DNA from: Bimastos eiseni
Taxonomy: Eukaryota > Annelida > Clitellata > Crassiclitellata > Lumbricidae
Length of the DNA stretch: 64,000 nt
NCBI GenBank assembly: GCA_959347315.1
Contig: OY365817.1
Location: forward strand, 560,501-624,500
Direction of reading: 5' to 3'
Shown here in pieces: positions 1-12,189 of the stretch (position 1 is its first letter; each line of letters starts with the position of its first letter). Made by a program: the position numbers and the translations under genes. Under the pieces are notes generated by a model that saw only the letters and a program-made list of their open reading frames with translations, was not told the origin of the DNA and ran no database searches.

Positions 1-1516
1 AGTTGTAAGCCTTCTCGTCAGTTATAATTATGCGACTAGAGAATTCCGCCGGCTATTGATGACAGTGACGTCAGTATACCTGGTTTGATTCTATGTCACT
101 AAATATTCCTTTGTGCACATTCATCGGAAAAATAATCGCAGGATTATGATAAGTTACACACACCTTGATAATTCTACGCTGCTGTTTTATATAACATTAT
201 ATAAAACATATATATATATATATTTGGGGCCTGCATATTTACCTCTATATGTATATCTTATTTAACGTTGAATATATACATTGCATATTTTGTTTTTAGA
301 TTTATAATATATTATATATTATATGATATCAATTATTTATATATTTCGTATCTTATGTATGCATGTATATATTTAGGAAATATTATCTAATCAATACATT
401 ATATGTAATGGCGAATCTATACACGTGCGAATGAGAGAAAAGACAGGAGAGATGCATAGACACAATTGATACAAACATACATGTATTAACGGAAAAATAA
501 TTACTAAAAATGACAGACAATACATAAACAGACAGACAGAAAGACACACAGACGGACGTGCAATCTAACAGACTGACATACAGACATAGAGATAGACAGC
601 AAGACAGACAGAACAAGACACAAATACAGAGACAGAAATACACACGGCAATACATACAGAAAGACAAACAGAAGGACAGACATAAAGCCAGACGTAGCGA
701 TCGACATTGATTAACAGAAACACAGAGAGACAGACAGAAAGAACGACCAGCAGATACCAGACAGACAGAGAGACGGACTGAAAGAAAGAATCTCCGACAG
801 ACAGACAGCCAGCCTCATGTACCGATGAGTAGATATTGGCCTAAACTAGTACCATCGAACAGAAGCGTCCAATTGAAGCGATGCGTTGAGGCGCCATCTA
901 CTGTCGGTCGGTCTATGTAACGGTCGCTCCTCGAACTAATCATGCAACGCTCGATGGCATCAAGACGCGTGCCATCCGTCTATGGTCAGTCAGTGGCTGG
1001 TCAGCCATATGATGGTCAGTGAACGATGGTCAGCTGAGCTGGACATAGCAGCGACTGACAGCTCATCACGATGTCTGCGAACTGGACGATCGGTATAATC
1101 GATGCTGGACACTAACAAAGGAATCAGATCCTCGATCGCAGTGGAGGATTTATTATCTAAAGACTAATTAGTCAAAGATTAACGGATCGAAGATAAATGA
1201 GGCTAAGATTTAGGAACCGAAATTAACGAGTAAATGATTTGCGAGCCGAAGATAAACGAGCCAATGATAGATGCCGTGAGCAACAAAGCTCTTTGATCAG
1301 ATTGAAGCAGGGCCTGGATGAATTTCGATAACCTATTCCCGTTGACCGGGATACAGTTCCGTTGCTTTCTCTAGCGCCCATTTGACGCATGCGAGCAGTC
1401 GCGTCATTCACGTAGCAGATTTCCTTTGCGTTGTACGTTGCTCGATATTCGATAACGTACTGTGGTCAACGGGTGCAGAACAGTATCCAAAGGCATTTCA
1501 AAGATAAGGTGAGACC
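1..1516. other. Non-coding, AT-rich then CAGA-rich sequence
   Basis: No gene is recognised. Bases 180-380 are AT-rich with short TATA-type palindromes. Bases 420-800 are a degenerate purine tract built from 'gacagacaga' words, whose minus-strand translations (Cys/Leu/Ser-rich) are products of the repeat. Bases 900-1480 are ordinary unique-looking sequence with no coding signal I can support. Confidence 0.6.
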
Positions 1517-1519
1517 AAA

Positions 1520-1686
1520 CCTTATTTCCTTTTACCACATGAGTATTTACTTTATTTCTTTTTAGCAGCTGAGTCTTTACCTTGTTTCCTCTTATCAGTT
1601 GAGTCTTTACTTTATTTCTTTTTATCAGTTGAGTCTTATTACCTTATTTCTTTTTATCAGTTGAATCTACCTTTTTCTTTATCAGG
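1520..1686. repeat. Degenerate 30-bp minisatellite, about 5-6 units
   Basis: Units of about 30 bp follow one another, each containing 'tttatttctttttatcag' followed by 'ttgagtcttta' with point changes. Units start near 1520, 1550, 1580, 1610 and 1642; the last is partial. The divergence suggests an old array. No ORF or regulatory role is apparent. Confidence 0.75.
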
Positions 1687-2029
1687 CGTAGCCGTTGAAG
1701 ACTGCTGCTTAACTGTCCTAACAAAGATGATTTGCATCGATCTCCTCCTTAATCCAGATGTGTTCTAAATTGCTACTTTTATTGTCGATTATCTTTAACA
1801 TCTTTCTGCTAATGTATTTTGGCACCTTGGCCCACCGAAGATATTATTCTTGAAGCCGAGGGCCTCACCACCAATATACTCAAAAGCAGCGACTACATTA
1901 AATTATTAGATGTAGCCTATTATTGTCTTGAAGCTGAAACAAGTTTAATTCGCTTTTGAATCCATTATGATAAGCAAATCTCGAACGAAATGGGTATTCA
2001 AGTAGTGCTGCTAAGAATCTGATTTACTT

Positions 2030-2110
2030 CATACTTGGGGCCTACATAGATTTAGCGAGGTCTGGCGGCCAACTTTAAATCATCTCGCGGGTCCCATGTT
2101 GGACTGTGCA
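2030..2110. repeat. Possible decayed DNA-transposon fragment
   Basis: The stretch containing 'ggggcctacatagattta' and 'aaatcatctcgcggg' resembles, from general recollection only, non-autonomous hAT-like repeats of animals. There is no terminal inverted repeat or target duplication that I can define here, so this is a weak pointer rather than a classification. Confidence 0.2.
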
Positions 2111-2490
2111 GCCATTAATTAATAATGATGTATTTTTTCATCTCCAACTTCCTCTTTGTCGTAATCTTAATCTCCATACATACTTCTAAAGCTGTCACTC
2201 GAAAACCTAGCGCATGGACCAGCTTAGTTACGAGCGCTGACTCGAATTAAAGGGATTGTACAAAGAGTAGTCCAGAGGAAGTTAAGGCCCGCTTTCAATA
2301 GGGGTCAGTATAGCTGTTAAGGTGGGTAACATTTAGGGCCAGTGTTGGAAACCAGAGGATCGGATGAGTCAGGGTATGAGTTCTTGAAGAAATGACACTT
2401 CGTTTTGTGTGAAAAACCCGTGGGGAGATTGATAGGGGAGTCTGAGGCATATATACATATATATATAAATAAAGAGAAGATTCTGTGTGC

Positions 2491-2997
2491 GTGTCTGTCT
2501 GCTCCATGCATTTGCAAAGTTTTACAGCTGTTGACTCGAAACCTTCGCCGTGGGATCAGGGAACACCTGTGAGACTCAGTAGAGGGGTTGGTGATACCCG
2601 CGGCCGCCGTCTTCCTGGTCTCTAGGGCCAAAAACCTGTCTCAGGACACCCTCAAGGAAAGTTTCCTTCTCAGTCGCCAGGAGCGTGTCGACGAAACATC
2701 TGCTCCGCATTTGCTGGCACGTGCATGTGATATCTGTTTGCCACACTTGTTCTTCTTTTACACCGTCATGGATGAATGAACGGTTTGGGAGATATCGTAC
2801 ATGTGGCAGGTGTACAATCTGTCTGTCCGTTTATGCATCTGCACACTTTTACAGCTATTGACTCGAAACCTTCCGGGTCGCTCGGGGAACACTTGGGACA
2901 CCCAGTAGAGAGATTGGTGAACCCGCGGCCGCCCTCTTCCTGCTCTTCAGGGTCAAAACCTGTCTCAACCCGTGCAACGCTGGGTTCCTCAGCAAGT
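2491..2997 (+). repeat. Dimeric interspersed repeat, copy A
   Basis: The element contains two direct copies of a unit of about 145 bp (2493-2644 and 2819-2968). Each unit starts near 'tctgtctg', continues through 'ttttacagct' and 'gactcgaaacctt' and ends at 'aacctgtctca'. A spacer of about 175 bp separates them. The same unit-spacer-unit order occurs on the opposite strand at 6595-7160. The distal end adjoins AT-rich sequence and contains 'aacccgtgcaacgctgggtt'. No protein is encoded. Class is unknown; a dimeric core is reminiscent of non-autonomous elements with internal repeats, but that is inference. Confidence 0.8.
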
Positions 2998-4430
2998 ATA
3001 TTATATATTATATATATTATTATTATATAAATATATTTTCTTATGCAATGATGAAGGAAGAATCGAAAATTTTCGTACTTTAGGACGAAGATTGTTCCAT
3101 AATTATAGGTGTGGTGCAGCGTGGGCTATGGCTCGGTTGGAGAACTTGAGATAAGCAGTGTCCGAAGGTGGAGTAAAAATGAGGCAAGAGGATGATTGGG
3201 TAGAACGGGTTGTCTGGATGATGAAGAGTTCTCGATGATGTATGGGCGTCTGCAATTATACCTTATTGTTTCCTCTTTTTGCATCCCCTTCATTTCATGT
3301 TCCTCTTTTTCACCCTCATCCGTTTCCTCTCCCTGCTACATTCGTCTATGCAACCTACTTCGTTCGATCCTCCACTCGGTCCTCCATGTCCATTTCCTAG
3401 TTTATCTCTGTACCATTTGGAATTGGACGGTCTTCAAACGATTTCAAATAAGAGACAAAGATTGGCCACGAAGTTCGTGTGGCAGGTTGAAATGCAATTG
3501 ATTCCACAATGATGGAATGATCACAGCAAGACCTATCTATCTCTATTTTGAACTGTTGAAGCCTAGTAGGCCTACGACATTCAAGTCACCCGCCCCAGCA
3601 GAACGAAGAACTATGTGACCATATATCGAAGTAATCATGACACAAATAGTTGCTTATGTATGAGATAACTAGACCTCTATAAACGGTATTTCCCTAGAAA
3701 ACCCAAAAAATGCATATGAATGCGACCATCAGGGCCGACGCGGCTTCAGTTGCAAGCGAGCCGTGCATTGTGCGAATATGGCTCAGGTTGTAGTACAATC
3801 TTCAAACGCTCTGAGCAGATAAATACCTGGTTCAAGATTCCACCCGGATTGTACACACCAGTCGAGGTAGACTTAAGGAAGGCAGTGCCTCAGATTAGTC
3901 AGCTTTGTAGATCCGCCGTCGGACACCGAGCCAGATGAACTGGGTTTCCCACAGTTCAGCCAGAAGCGGTTGGACGACATCCAGGCACCCAGGCTTTCTG
4001 AATCTTGATAGGGCCTAACACTGGGTTCTCTATGATTCTTTCATGAAGCTTGTAAGCATGATTCTTTTAATGGTGGGCCTAATCCGCATCAAAGAATCGC
4101 ACAATGTGCCATTGCCAGAGGCTCGTGTCAGTCAGTTCCGTATTTCCATTCATGCGGTTTTTATTTCTGATAACAACTGACAGTCTAACATGATACCAGT
4201 CGAACCTAATAACAATTATAAAAAGAGCAAGACAAACAATAACACTTGATAATAATATTAATTGAACCTCGAAAACTTTGTCCGTTTAAGACGTTTCTCT
4301 CTTTTTTATTTGTATTTATGCTTCCGACGCATCGTAATAATTATTATTATTATATTCCTTGGAGTTTAAACAATAATAACGATATGAAAATAATCTGTCT
4401 ATGACATAGGCTGATACCAGTTGAATGATA
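2998..4430. other. No gene recognised
   Basis: The region begins with an AT dinucleotide-rich stretch (2998-3035) at the edge of the composite repeat. The rest has no recognisable coding, RNA or repeat structure. Short open frames here have no domain or splice context I can support. TAGGCCTA occurs at 3567. Confidence 0.5.
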
Positions 4431-4433
4431 ACA

Positions 4434-4702
4434 TGTCTAATCCGCGTAAAACCAGGTACAAATGGTTCTATGATAAATCTATTATGGTACATTCATTCAC
4501 TTCATTTATTTCCATTAATTGCCAATGGCTTCCTGATACCACAATGTCAAATGTACGCTCCATGTGTCTAAATATACAATCATACTGCAACACAGGTCTA
4601 ATCTGCCTTAAACCCTGATAAAAACGATTTCTATTGAATGTCAGTATCATAAATCCAATCACATAATTTATTTCCATTTTTTGGTACTGGCTTCCTGATC
4701 CA
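4434..4702. repeat. Degenerate tandem duplication, about 160-165 bp period
   Basis: Two diverged direct copies lie next to each other. 'gtctaatc' at 4434 and 4594 and 'tggcttcctgat' near 4525 and 4690 mark equivalent points, with 'tttatttccatt' upstream in both. The copies differ by many substitutions and small indels. No gene is present. Confidence 0.6.
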
Positions 4703-6170
4703 AACTCCTCAGATAGGCCCTATTCGTTCTCTATATCTATAATTTAATGTGCAACCATAGTACATCTTTTACGACTGCTCTGCTGTTACGGTTTACAGCT
4801 AAATCGTGCAGAGAGTCAATGAAGCGTCAACTGGCACTGTCCTTATAGATCTTAACTGCAAGTAAGTATAATCTACCCGTCAGAGCTCATTACGGATTGG
4901 ATAGAGGCGCTTTCAGTGGAAGATTACAAACCCAACGATGTTCAACAATTGAAAGTCGAACTACAAAGCTCTATGATCAAAGACGGACAATGCCTAAGGC
5001 GCGGCCACCATAGGAGCAACTCAGTGAACATAGATCAACGTAGGAGAGTCAGACGGACTCCAAAATAGCGAGGAACCTTACATGACATCAGTCACATCAA
5101 TACTAATGCAAAAAACTACAACTGCTGCTAATACCATTGCTATCATTAGTATACCGCTAAGATTACGACTACTACCACTAGGTTTCCGGATTCCGGAAGC
5201 CAGTACCAATGAAAGATCTAATAACGAATGCATTGAAAAAGGGAAGTTTACACATTTAAATTGACAGCGAAAACGTTTATAAATGTCTGTTAAGTTCTTA
5301 AGCGGGTCAGAGTCATTTTCTCTAAGCCTTCGAATGGCTTAAGCGCCCAACATACCTTAGTCACTGCAGTAGTACGTGTAACTAAGTCATGTGGCGTTGT
5401 GCTGTAAAACATTTAATTTATATCCAATTAAACTACAAAAACATAGACGTTCGCAAATTTATATACGTAAACATTTTGTCTGACTTGAAATGAAATGATA
5501 ACTAAAAAGGCAATTTTAGCAAGGCAATTTTAGGTGAAGATGTGACCTTAATTATTTGGAGAGTTGCCCAATGAAGGGCTATGCAGAGCGCAAGACACGA
5601 TCCAGACCCGCTTCGGTTTAGATTTTATTCGATTAGATAAGAAACCAAAATAATAGCTCAGGCGAGCTGTAATGAGAGCGTGCAATAAGGTGATGGACTA
5701 AGTTTAAACGCTAATTGCAGTAGGCATATGGCGTAGCTTACAGCGGTTGTAGGCAACCCCGGAGCAAGACGATGACGCAGAGGAGCAGAAGTGAGCTCTT
5801 GGTCGAATTGGACGACGAAGTTATGATGCTCATGGATTATTACGTGGTGAGAAGTGAACTGCATCACAATGATAGGGAAAAGGTGGTTACGGTAGAGCTC
5901 CAAATCAGCGTTATTATTTGTGGTCGTCTTATAACTTAGGAAATAATTTAATATCAAGGACTCAACGCACTGAATAAATTGTCAACCGCTGATGTAGGCA
6001 TTTCTCTTCTCTCTGTTTCACTCTCTCTCGCAATATGTTTGTTTCTGTCGTCTGTCTCTGTATCTGTCTGTCTGTCCGCCTGTCCGTCTACCTATATGCC
6101 TACTGATTGCCTGTGTGCCTGCCTTCTGCGTGTGAGTGCGTGAGTGTCTGCCTGTCTGGCAGCACTCTCT
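4703..6170. other. No gene recognised
   Basis: Unique-looking non-coding sequence. The 99-residue minus-strand open frame around 5658-5957 has no domain, signal or splice context I recognise. Confidence 0.5.
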
Positions 6171-6171
6171 C

Positions 6172-6254
6172 TTTCTCTATACATATATATATACATATAT
6201 ATACATATATATATAGAGAGAGAGAGAGAGAGCGAAATCGAGAGAGAGAGAGAA
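6172..6254. repeat. (TA)n/(GA)n compound microsatellite
   Basis: Alternating 'atacatatatat' blocks run directly into uninterrupted GA dinucleotides and a second GA block. The open frames crossing it on both strands are repeat translations. Confidence 0.85.
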
Positions 6255-6594
6255 TCTCTGCTGTGGACGGCTCAAGTGTCAATTTGCCACCACGGACTCC
6301 CTTCGGATTGTCGAAATCATCTTCTCTGCTGCTTCAGCCGACGCGTTCCCCGTCGTTCGTCGGCTGTTTCCGGTTAAGTTCGATCAATTTCTTCAAGTAG
6401 CCATTTCTGATCTTTCGCTGACTACTTCAACAGCCAGTCATTTCACCATTATCACGACGATCCTTCTTCCGATTAAGTTATTCGACAAGGCACGCTCCAT
6501 AATTCTCATTATTATATGTACTGTACAATGTATATGCCACTATATAGTTGTACTTATATATATATACATATGTATTCACATATATATATATATA

Positions 6595-7160
6595 ACTAGC
6601 TGGGAACCCGCGTTACACGAGTTGAGACAGGTTTTTAGCCCTGGAGAGCAGGAAGGCGGCGGCCGCGGATTCACCAAACCCTCTACTGGGTGTCCTAGGT
6701 GTTCCCCTAGCGAACGACGAAGGTTTCGAGTGAATAGCTGTAAAAATGTGGAAATGCATAAGCGGAATTTTGAATAGACACTGATGCGTATAAAGTACAT
6801 ATCCACCTGACCGACTGTGCAAACGATGGCCAACTATTTTATGCCTGGTACCTGTACGATATCTCCCAAACCGTCCATTCATTCATGACGGTGTAAAAGA
6901 ACAACAGGTGTGGCAGACAGATATCATATGCACATGACGGCAAATGTGCAACAGGTGTTTCGTCGACACGTTCCTGACGAATGAGAAAGAAACTTTGCCT
7001 TTATGTGGACTCTTTGAAGTCCTGAGACAGGTTTTTCTGAGACCAGGAAGACGGCGGCCACGGGATTCACCAAACCCTCTACTGGGTGTCCTAGGTGTTT
7101 CCCGAACCAACGGTGAAGTTTCGAGTCAACAGCTGCAAAACTGTGCAAACAGACAGACAG
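6595..7160 (-). repeat. Dimeric interspersed repeat, copy B (inverted relative to copy A)
   Basis: On the minus strand this has the same order as copy A at 2491-2997: unit, spacer, unit. Diagnostic words are 'ggtgtcctaggtgtt' twice (near 6687 and 7087), the reverse complement of 'tgactcgaaac' near 7120, and the shared spacer words 'gatatctcccaaaccgtcc' and 'gtcgacac'. The end begins 'ctagctgggaacccgcgtt' right after a TA-rich tract. With copy A it forms a widely spaced inverted pair about 3.6 kb apart. Confidence 0.8.
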
Positions 7161-7211
7161 ATGCATCGAATCGTCTCTTTATATATATATATAATTTTAT
7201 AATATCTTATA

Positions 7212-7274
7212 TAAAATTCAAGCGTATATATATTATATGTATTATAGTTAATATATATATACGCTTGAATTTTA
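7212..7274. repeat. AT-rich perfect hairpin
   Basis: 'taaaattcaagcgtatat' on the left is matched by its reverse complement 'atatacgcttgaatttta' on the right, with about 24-bp arms and a loop of about 13 bases. It could be a small MITE-like remnant or an AT-rich cruciform. No gene is associated. Confidence 0.7.
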
Positions 7275-7654
7275 CCATTTGCGTCTTTGATCACAAAATG
7301 GCCACTGAGTAGTTTTATCTTCAGGTACACTTTTTACATTTCAATAACCTTGAAAGCTTCCTCAGCTTCTTTGCACTGTTTTTCCCTCCAGTTATTTTTC
7401 TCTTATTGCAGCTTCTTCTGATTTCTCTTGTGAGCCACTAAATCAAAGTATAAGCTTCTTAAACGAAATTAGACTTTCGTAATGACAGAAAAGAGCACTT
7501 TATAAAAACTAGGCTTTACCTGCATAATGAGGGATGTTGTTAGGACTATTTATTACGGATTGTAACTAGTAACTGATTTCATAATATTGGAATAGTTCAT
7601 GTTGAGCAGTAATAGAATACACGAGGTGTCCATTTAGATATGCATACATTCTGA

Positions 7655-7690
7655 ACATTTATATAGCGCCCTTGTTTTAAATTAGGATCT
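7655..7690 (-). repeat. LINE 3'-tail stub
   Basis: 'atttatatagcgccc' matches, on the minus strand, the terminal GGGCGC-TATATAAAT motif of the L2-like LINE remnant at 34.15 kb. No coding part of a LINE is attached, so this is at most a severely 5'-truncated end. Confidence 0.45.
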
Positions 7691-7819
7691 GTGATGATTG
7701 GAGAGAGTGCTTGATCATAACCAGATACGACTTCTGCATCATAATTTCGTCCTTAATCTGTTGATTGTATCGACAGAGACGGCGGCGCAATTACTACATT
7801 AGAACAGCAGACGAAACTC

Positions 7820-8160
7820 ACATTAAGTATTACATAGACATATAGACAGAGAGGAAGACACGAATCACACGACGAGACGTAGAGAGACAGAGAGAGAGAA
7901 AATAGAGTCATATAAGAGAGTAACAGAAAGAGATGCAGAGAAACACAGATAGATCAGGGTGAAAGAGAGGTTGGCAGACAAAATGGCAGACACTGAAATT
8001 GGCACAACAATAGAGAGAGAGACAGACAGACAGAGACAGACAGAGACAGACAGACAGAGAGATACAAAGACGGAGAAAAAGTGGCAACAGAGGAACAGAG
8101 AGAAACACACATTGACAGAAATTCAGAGAGACAGACAGAGAGGGAGAGGGAGGTTCCTTG
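7820..8160. repeat. CAGA/GAGA-rich low-complexity tract
   Basis: Degenerate 'agacagacagag' words dominate. Open frames on both strands (Arg/Glu/Thr-rich or Leu/Ser/Cys-rich) follow the repeat and are not genes. Confidence 0.75.
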
Positions 8161-9151
8161 TCTGTCATCTAAATGTAGGCAACACTATACTTTATAACGT
8201 CACGAAATGGATTTAATAATAATTAAAAATTAACCTTCGATTCAGTAAAGACATGAAAGAGAGAAAGAAGGCCAAATGCTGATGTGGACTTCATTCCGAC
8301 AGATAATGAACGTCGACTTTTACCTTGGACATAAGCTGTGCAGTTTTGCGTCTGACACATAAAGATATATAAGGAAGTTGTAAGCTGGCAAATATTAATG
8401 TTCAGAATTGTGTGGCTAATAATTATGAGTGAATGATGAGTGTTAAGGACAACGCAGTATATAGCGCTTCCGAGAGAAAAGGTGTCACATAAATATGTGA
8501 AAACAATAATACAATGAAATATTACATTTACAATTACAATTTACACTAGCAAAACAATAAGTGAACTCAATAACACTGTCAAAATTACACAGGAAAATAA
8601 ATTGGATTTATGGATACATTTTCTCAGAAATTCGATGTGTAAATATTCTTGGAGCTACAATATTATATCGCTTTTTAATGCCTAACAAGAGGACTGCCTA
8701 CGCCAGTCTGTACGATGTCAATTGTCGATACTATAACAGAAGTGTAATTGGCAAGCAAAGTAATGCGCAGAAGCCGAAAAGAGTCATACGCGTAAGGCAC
8801 ACACACACAGACACGAGGAACCTCCACCAATTGGATCCTCGTCTATAGTTTACAAGAGCGAAGCACTCTCGTGCCTCTAGGTGTTTCTTTTACAAGCGCT
8901 TCAACAGAGAACGGGATTCTTCATCAGTGATTCAGTCATCCAATTATTATAAGAGTAGATGCGTATACACCTGTACGCCTCTTCCTATCGTTGGACCCCA
9001 TGCACCTTGCACAAGGCAGGGATCGGAGCGTGTCTAAGTTCAGAGGTGCCTTGGAAAGACTCTGGTTGGATGATTATTAAGAGAATGAATTAATGAACGG
9101 AATCAACGCTGTATAAAAGGGTAGCTTACGAGGTGTAGCTTATGATTGCGT
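8161..9151. other. No gene recognised
   Basis: Unique-looking non-coding sequence with a short AC run near 8800. The 95-residue frame at 8561-8848 has no recognisable domain. Confidence 0.5.
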
Positions 9152-9420
9152 GGCACGGTGGCCGATTGGTTAGAGCGGTTGGCCCTTAAGGCTCAGTGTG
9201 TGCTGAGTGAGAGGGTTTTACCCTCGTCCGGGGAGTCACTGTGTAGGGACCTTGAGCAAGTCCTTCACGCACAATTGCTCTGCATGACAACTGCAGTTGT
9301 GTCGTCGAGGCGTGTGTGCAATTCTGAGCAAAACTGTTGGAAGAAAGACAATATCAAATTCCAGTTGTATTGTATTGTTGTAATGAATGCGTCGTAAAAT
9401 AAACTTATATCAACAATAAT
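9152..9420 (+). mobile_element. tRNA-derived SINE, copy 1 (complete, with LINE-type 3' tail)
   Basis: The 5' part is tRNA-like. The A box reads 'tggccgattgg' at about 9159. An anticodon-loop region 'ttaaggctc' is typical of leucine tRNAs, and the B-box position 'gggttttaccc' is mutated from GGTTCGANNCC. A central domain follows with 'ctgtgtagggacc' and 'ttgagcaagtcctt', resembling the CORE-SINE domain known from MIR-type elements. The last 38 bases (9383-9420) match the 3' end of the LINE at 52333-52367, 32 of 35 aligned bases being identical, and end in 'caacaataat'. Internal pol III promoters of this type normally drive SINE transcription. It is not a functional tRNA: the B box is degenerate and cloverleaf pairing is lost. 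SINE identity is well supported; CORE membership is inference. Confidence 0.9.
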
Positions 9421-10120
9421 AGATGAGGTTCTGTGACTGCACATTTCTATCAACCTTTTCTTGCGTTTGGGTCCTGATGTAAAATAGATAATGTCATCTC
9501 TCTTATTCTGTGTGACCTATTTCAATGTTCTATCTCTACTTCTGCCTATAAATATAGCAACATTTCTGGTAGTACGTGGAAATTGATTAACATTGACACC
9601 ATGCAATATTTTCAAATATTTCTTCTTCCATCTAAGACATCTACAAGAAACCTGTCTCAACTTAAACTCGATATTTTTAACGTTTCTTACTATACAATTT
9701 ACTGTACAACGTTCAAATCGACACATTAGCATTTTAATTTGGCGCAGTCGTGCACGTGTCTGTCCGGTTGCTAATGCGATGTCTGACTGTATGCGTATGC
9801 ACTGGCGCATTATATGTATATGCGTATGTATATTTATATAAATACAGTAATAATAATGTAACATATAATATAGGCCCTTATATATTTTTTAATATAGTAA
9901 GTTCACAGAATACACGTTCGCATATAAAACTCCCGTCTTTGTTTCTCTCATGCGTTTAGACGTGCGTGCGTGTCTTTCTCAATCTCTTCCTCGTACCTGC
10001 TTACATGAATCTCTTCCCTCACCCACTCCATGTCTCTGTTCCTCCTTTACTCCCACGCTTCCTACCTATAGATCTCCTCTTAACCCCTTCTCTCATTCTT
10101 TGTACAACTCCGTCACCCTC
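9421..10120. other. No gene recognised
   Basis: Non-coding sequence with a TA-rich patch near 9800-9900. Overlapping short frames on both strands show no conserved motif. Confidence 0.5.
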
Positions 10121-10420
10121 TCTCTCCCAACCACTCTCTCTGTCGCACGCTCTCTCTCGCTCTCGCTCTCTCTCGTTCGCTCTCTTTCACGGTCTCTTTC
10201 TCTTGCTCTTTCTCTGTCTCGCTCGATCTCTCTCTCTCCCTTACTCTCTATCTTTCTCTCTCTCGCTCTTGCTCTGGCTCGCTCTCTTTCTCTCGCTCTC
10301 TTTCTCTCGCTCTCTCTCTTTCTCTCTCACTCTCTCCTTCTCTCTGTCTCTCTCGCTGGTTCTCTTTCTCGTTCTCTTTCTCTCTCTTTCTATCTTTCTC
10401 TCTCGCTCTTTCTCTTTCCT

Positions 10421-10477
<57 letters not shown>

Positions 10478-10479
10478 CT
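10105..10479. repeat. Polypyrimidine (CT)n-rich tract ending in (TA)n
   Basis: Near-continuous CT dinucleotides with TCTCGC and TTTCTC variants run to about 10450, followed by about 14 TA units. Long Leu/Ser/Arg-rich frames are open in several phases because the tract lacks A, so stop codons cannot form. They are not genes. Confidence 0.9.
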
Positions 10480-10499
10480 GTCTCAGTCTACCTTTCCTT

Positions 10500-11860
10500 C
10501 AATTATGAGTGTGTGTGTGTGTGCATATGTGTCGTGACTTCTATCTCTATTCTAGCATTTCTACCTGAGACAACAGACAGTTGGTGTTTTATTACGCAAA
10601 CAACAGACCCTTCTGTGTTCGTTGTTCCCTTTGGAATCTTTCTCTCCGACGTTTAGGGTGGGGTAGAGGTGGTTGGTCTCTGAATCAGGGCCCTGCGGTG
10701 CCACACAAGGACCCGCGTCTGTTCCGTTATCTGTCCATAAACAAGTGCATTGGCCGCGGTTACTGATAGAAGGAGGACCAGATGATTACTTCGCTGGCTG
10801 ATAGGTAAGCCGTGGCCGAGAAAATTAAAGTGCAAATAGTTCGTATCTTTCGCCTACAAGCAATTCACTCACCGCATGACAGAATCATAGATATCAACCA
10901 TCATCGTCGTTATCATCACCATCAACATCATTATCGTCATCACCAAAGTACGTATATACTTACTTACTTATTTGTTTTCATCGTTCTCATTTGAATCATT
11001 GTTATCACATCTTGTCATCAACATCTTCATTAGCATAATCGTCATTTTTATTTTGGTCAACGCATTGTCATCTCCATCGTATTGAGGGGCCCTATCATTG
11101 TCGCCATATCATCGGTATTAGCATCATCTATTGTCTCCTACCATTGTATATATCATTGTCGCTTCTCTTCCATTCTTAGATAACCCTAACTTTCTTCCTC
11201 AACAGCAACTGACAATCATTACCTAACTTTTGGTAGTACGTGGCCAATGATTCACATTTACACATTTCAACATTATTAAATATCTCATCCTACGTTTAAA
11301 ACATGATAGCCAAGTATTCAGTTCCTTGGATTCAAACTGTTGCATATTGTCAGCACAATCGAAAATAAATACTTTAGGCCTACGCCAGCTGCTTAATTTT
11401 GACGCCACACGTGCAAAGCATAAATCTATTGTGGCAACTACTAATTAACTATGCAAGGTAAGACGGTGCCAAACATCTGTTCAGCACTGGCCATTATACT
11501 GAATCGCTATCTATATTATATAAATATAATATTATATATATTTATGCATATAGTCTTAGTGTTTATAGGCCTATAGCGACCCAAGAAGCGCACAGACAAA
11601 TGAGCGCAACGACAAAATCGCGCAGGACAAACACGCAGACAAAAAGCGCGCATTAAGTACCCAAATCAAACAAGTTTATTAGTTTCGTAGTAGTTTTGTA
11701 GTAGAAGCGAAAAAACTATAGGCTGCTAGTAATATTGATATTTTATTACTCGAATATTTTACAAATAAGTGATCGATAAACATGTATTTTAGCGCCATAA
11801 ACTATTTCTGTTTTTTTAAACGTGTATTTTATTTTTTTTAAATAATGAGTAAATGGATGC
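10500..11860. other. No gene recognised
   Basis: Contains a short GT run near 10508, a degenerate CAT/ATC-rich stretch (10885-11160) and otherwise unique-looking sequence. TAGGCCTA occurs at 11566. Confidence 0.5.
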
Positions 11861-11869
11861 TTCATTGAT

Positions 11870-12185
11870 TTAAAATCTTTTTAACGAGATGCTGGATCGA
11901 TGAATTGATTTTTGTTTAACTAGAAGCTGGAAGGATGAAAAGAATATTTTAAGATGGGAGCTGGGTTCATGAAAAGATTCATGCTTACATGGAAGTTTGA
12001 TTGATGAAAATATGGTGCTTAAATTGAAGCTGGAATAAATAAAAGAATGCCGCTCAAATGGAAGCTGGACAGATGAAATACTTTCTGCTCAACTGGGAGC
12101 TGAGCTGATGAAAAGATTTATGCCTTATAGGAAGTTGGATTGACGAAAAAATTCTTGAATAAATAGAAGCTGGAATTCATGAGCA
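11870..12185. repeat. Degenerate minisatellite with 'gaagctgga...gatgaaa' units
   Basis: About eight diverged units of roughly 40-46 bp each contain a version of 'ggaagctgga' followed by 'gatgaaaa'. The same word family occurs at 47195-47445, so this is a dispersed satellite family. No coding function is visible. Confidence 0.7.
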
Positions 12186-12189
12186 ATTG

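Noticed and set aside
9152..9235. Possible functional tRNA gene
   Set aside because: The B box is mutated, the acceptor and anticodon stems do not pair, and the sequence continues into a SINE body found three times in the window.
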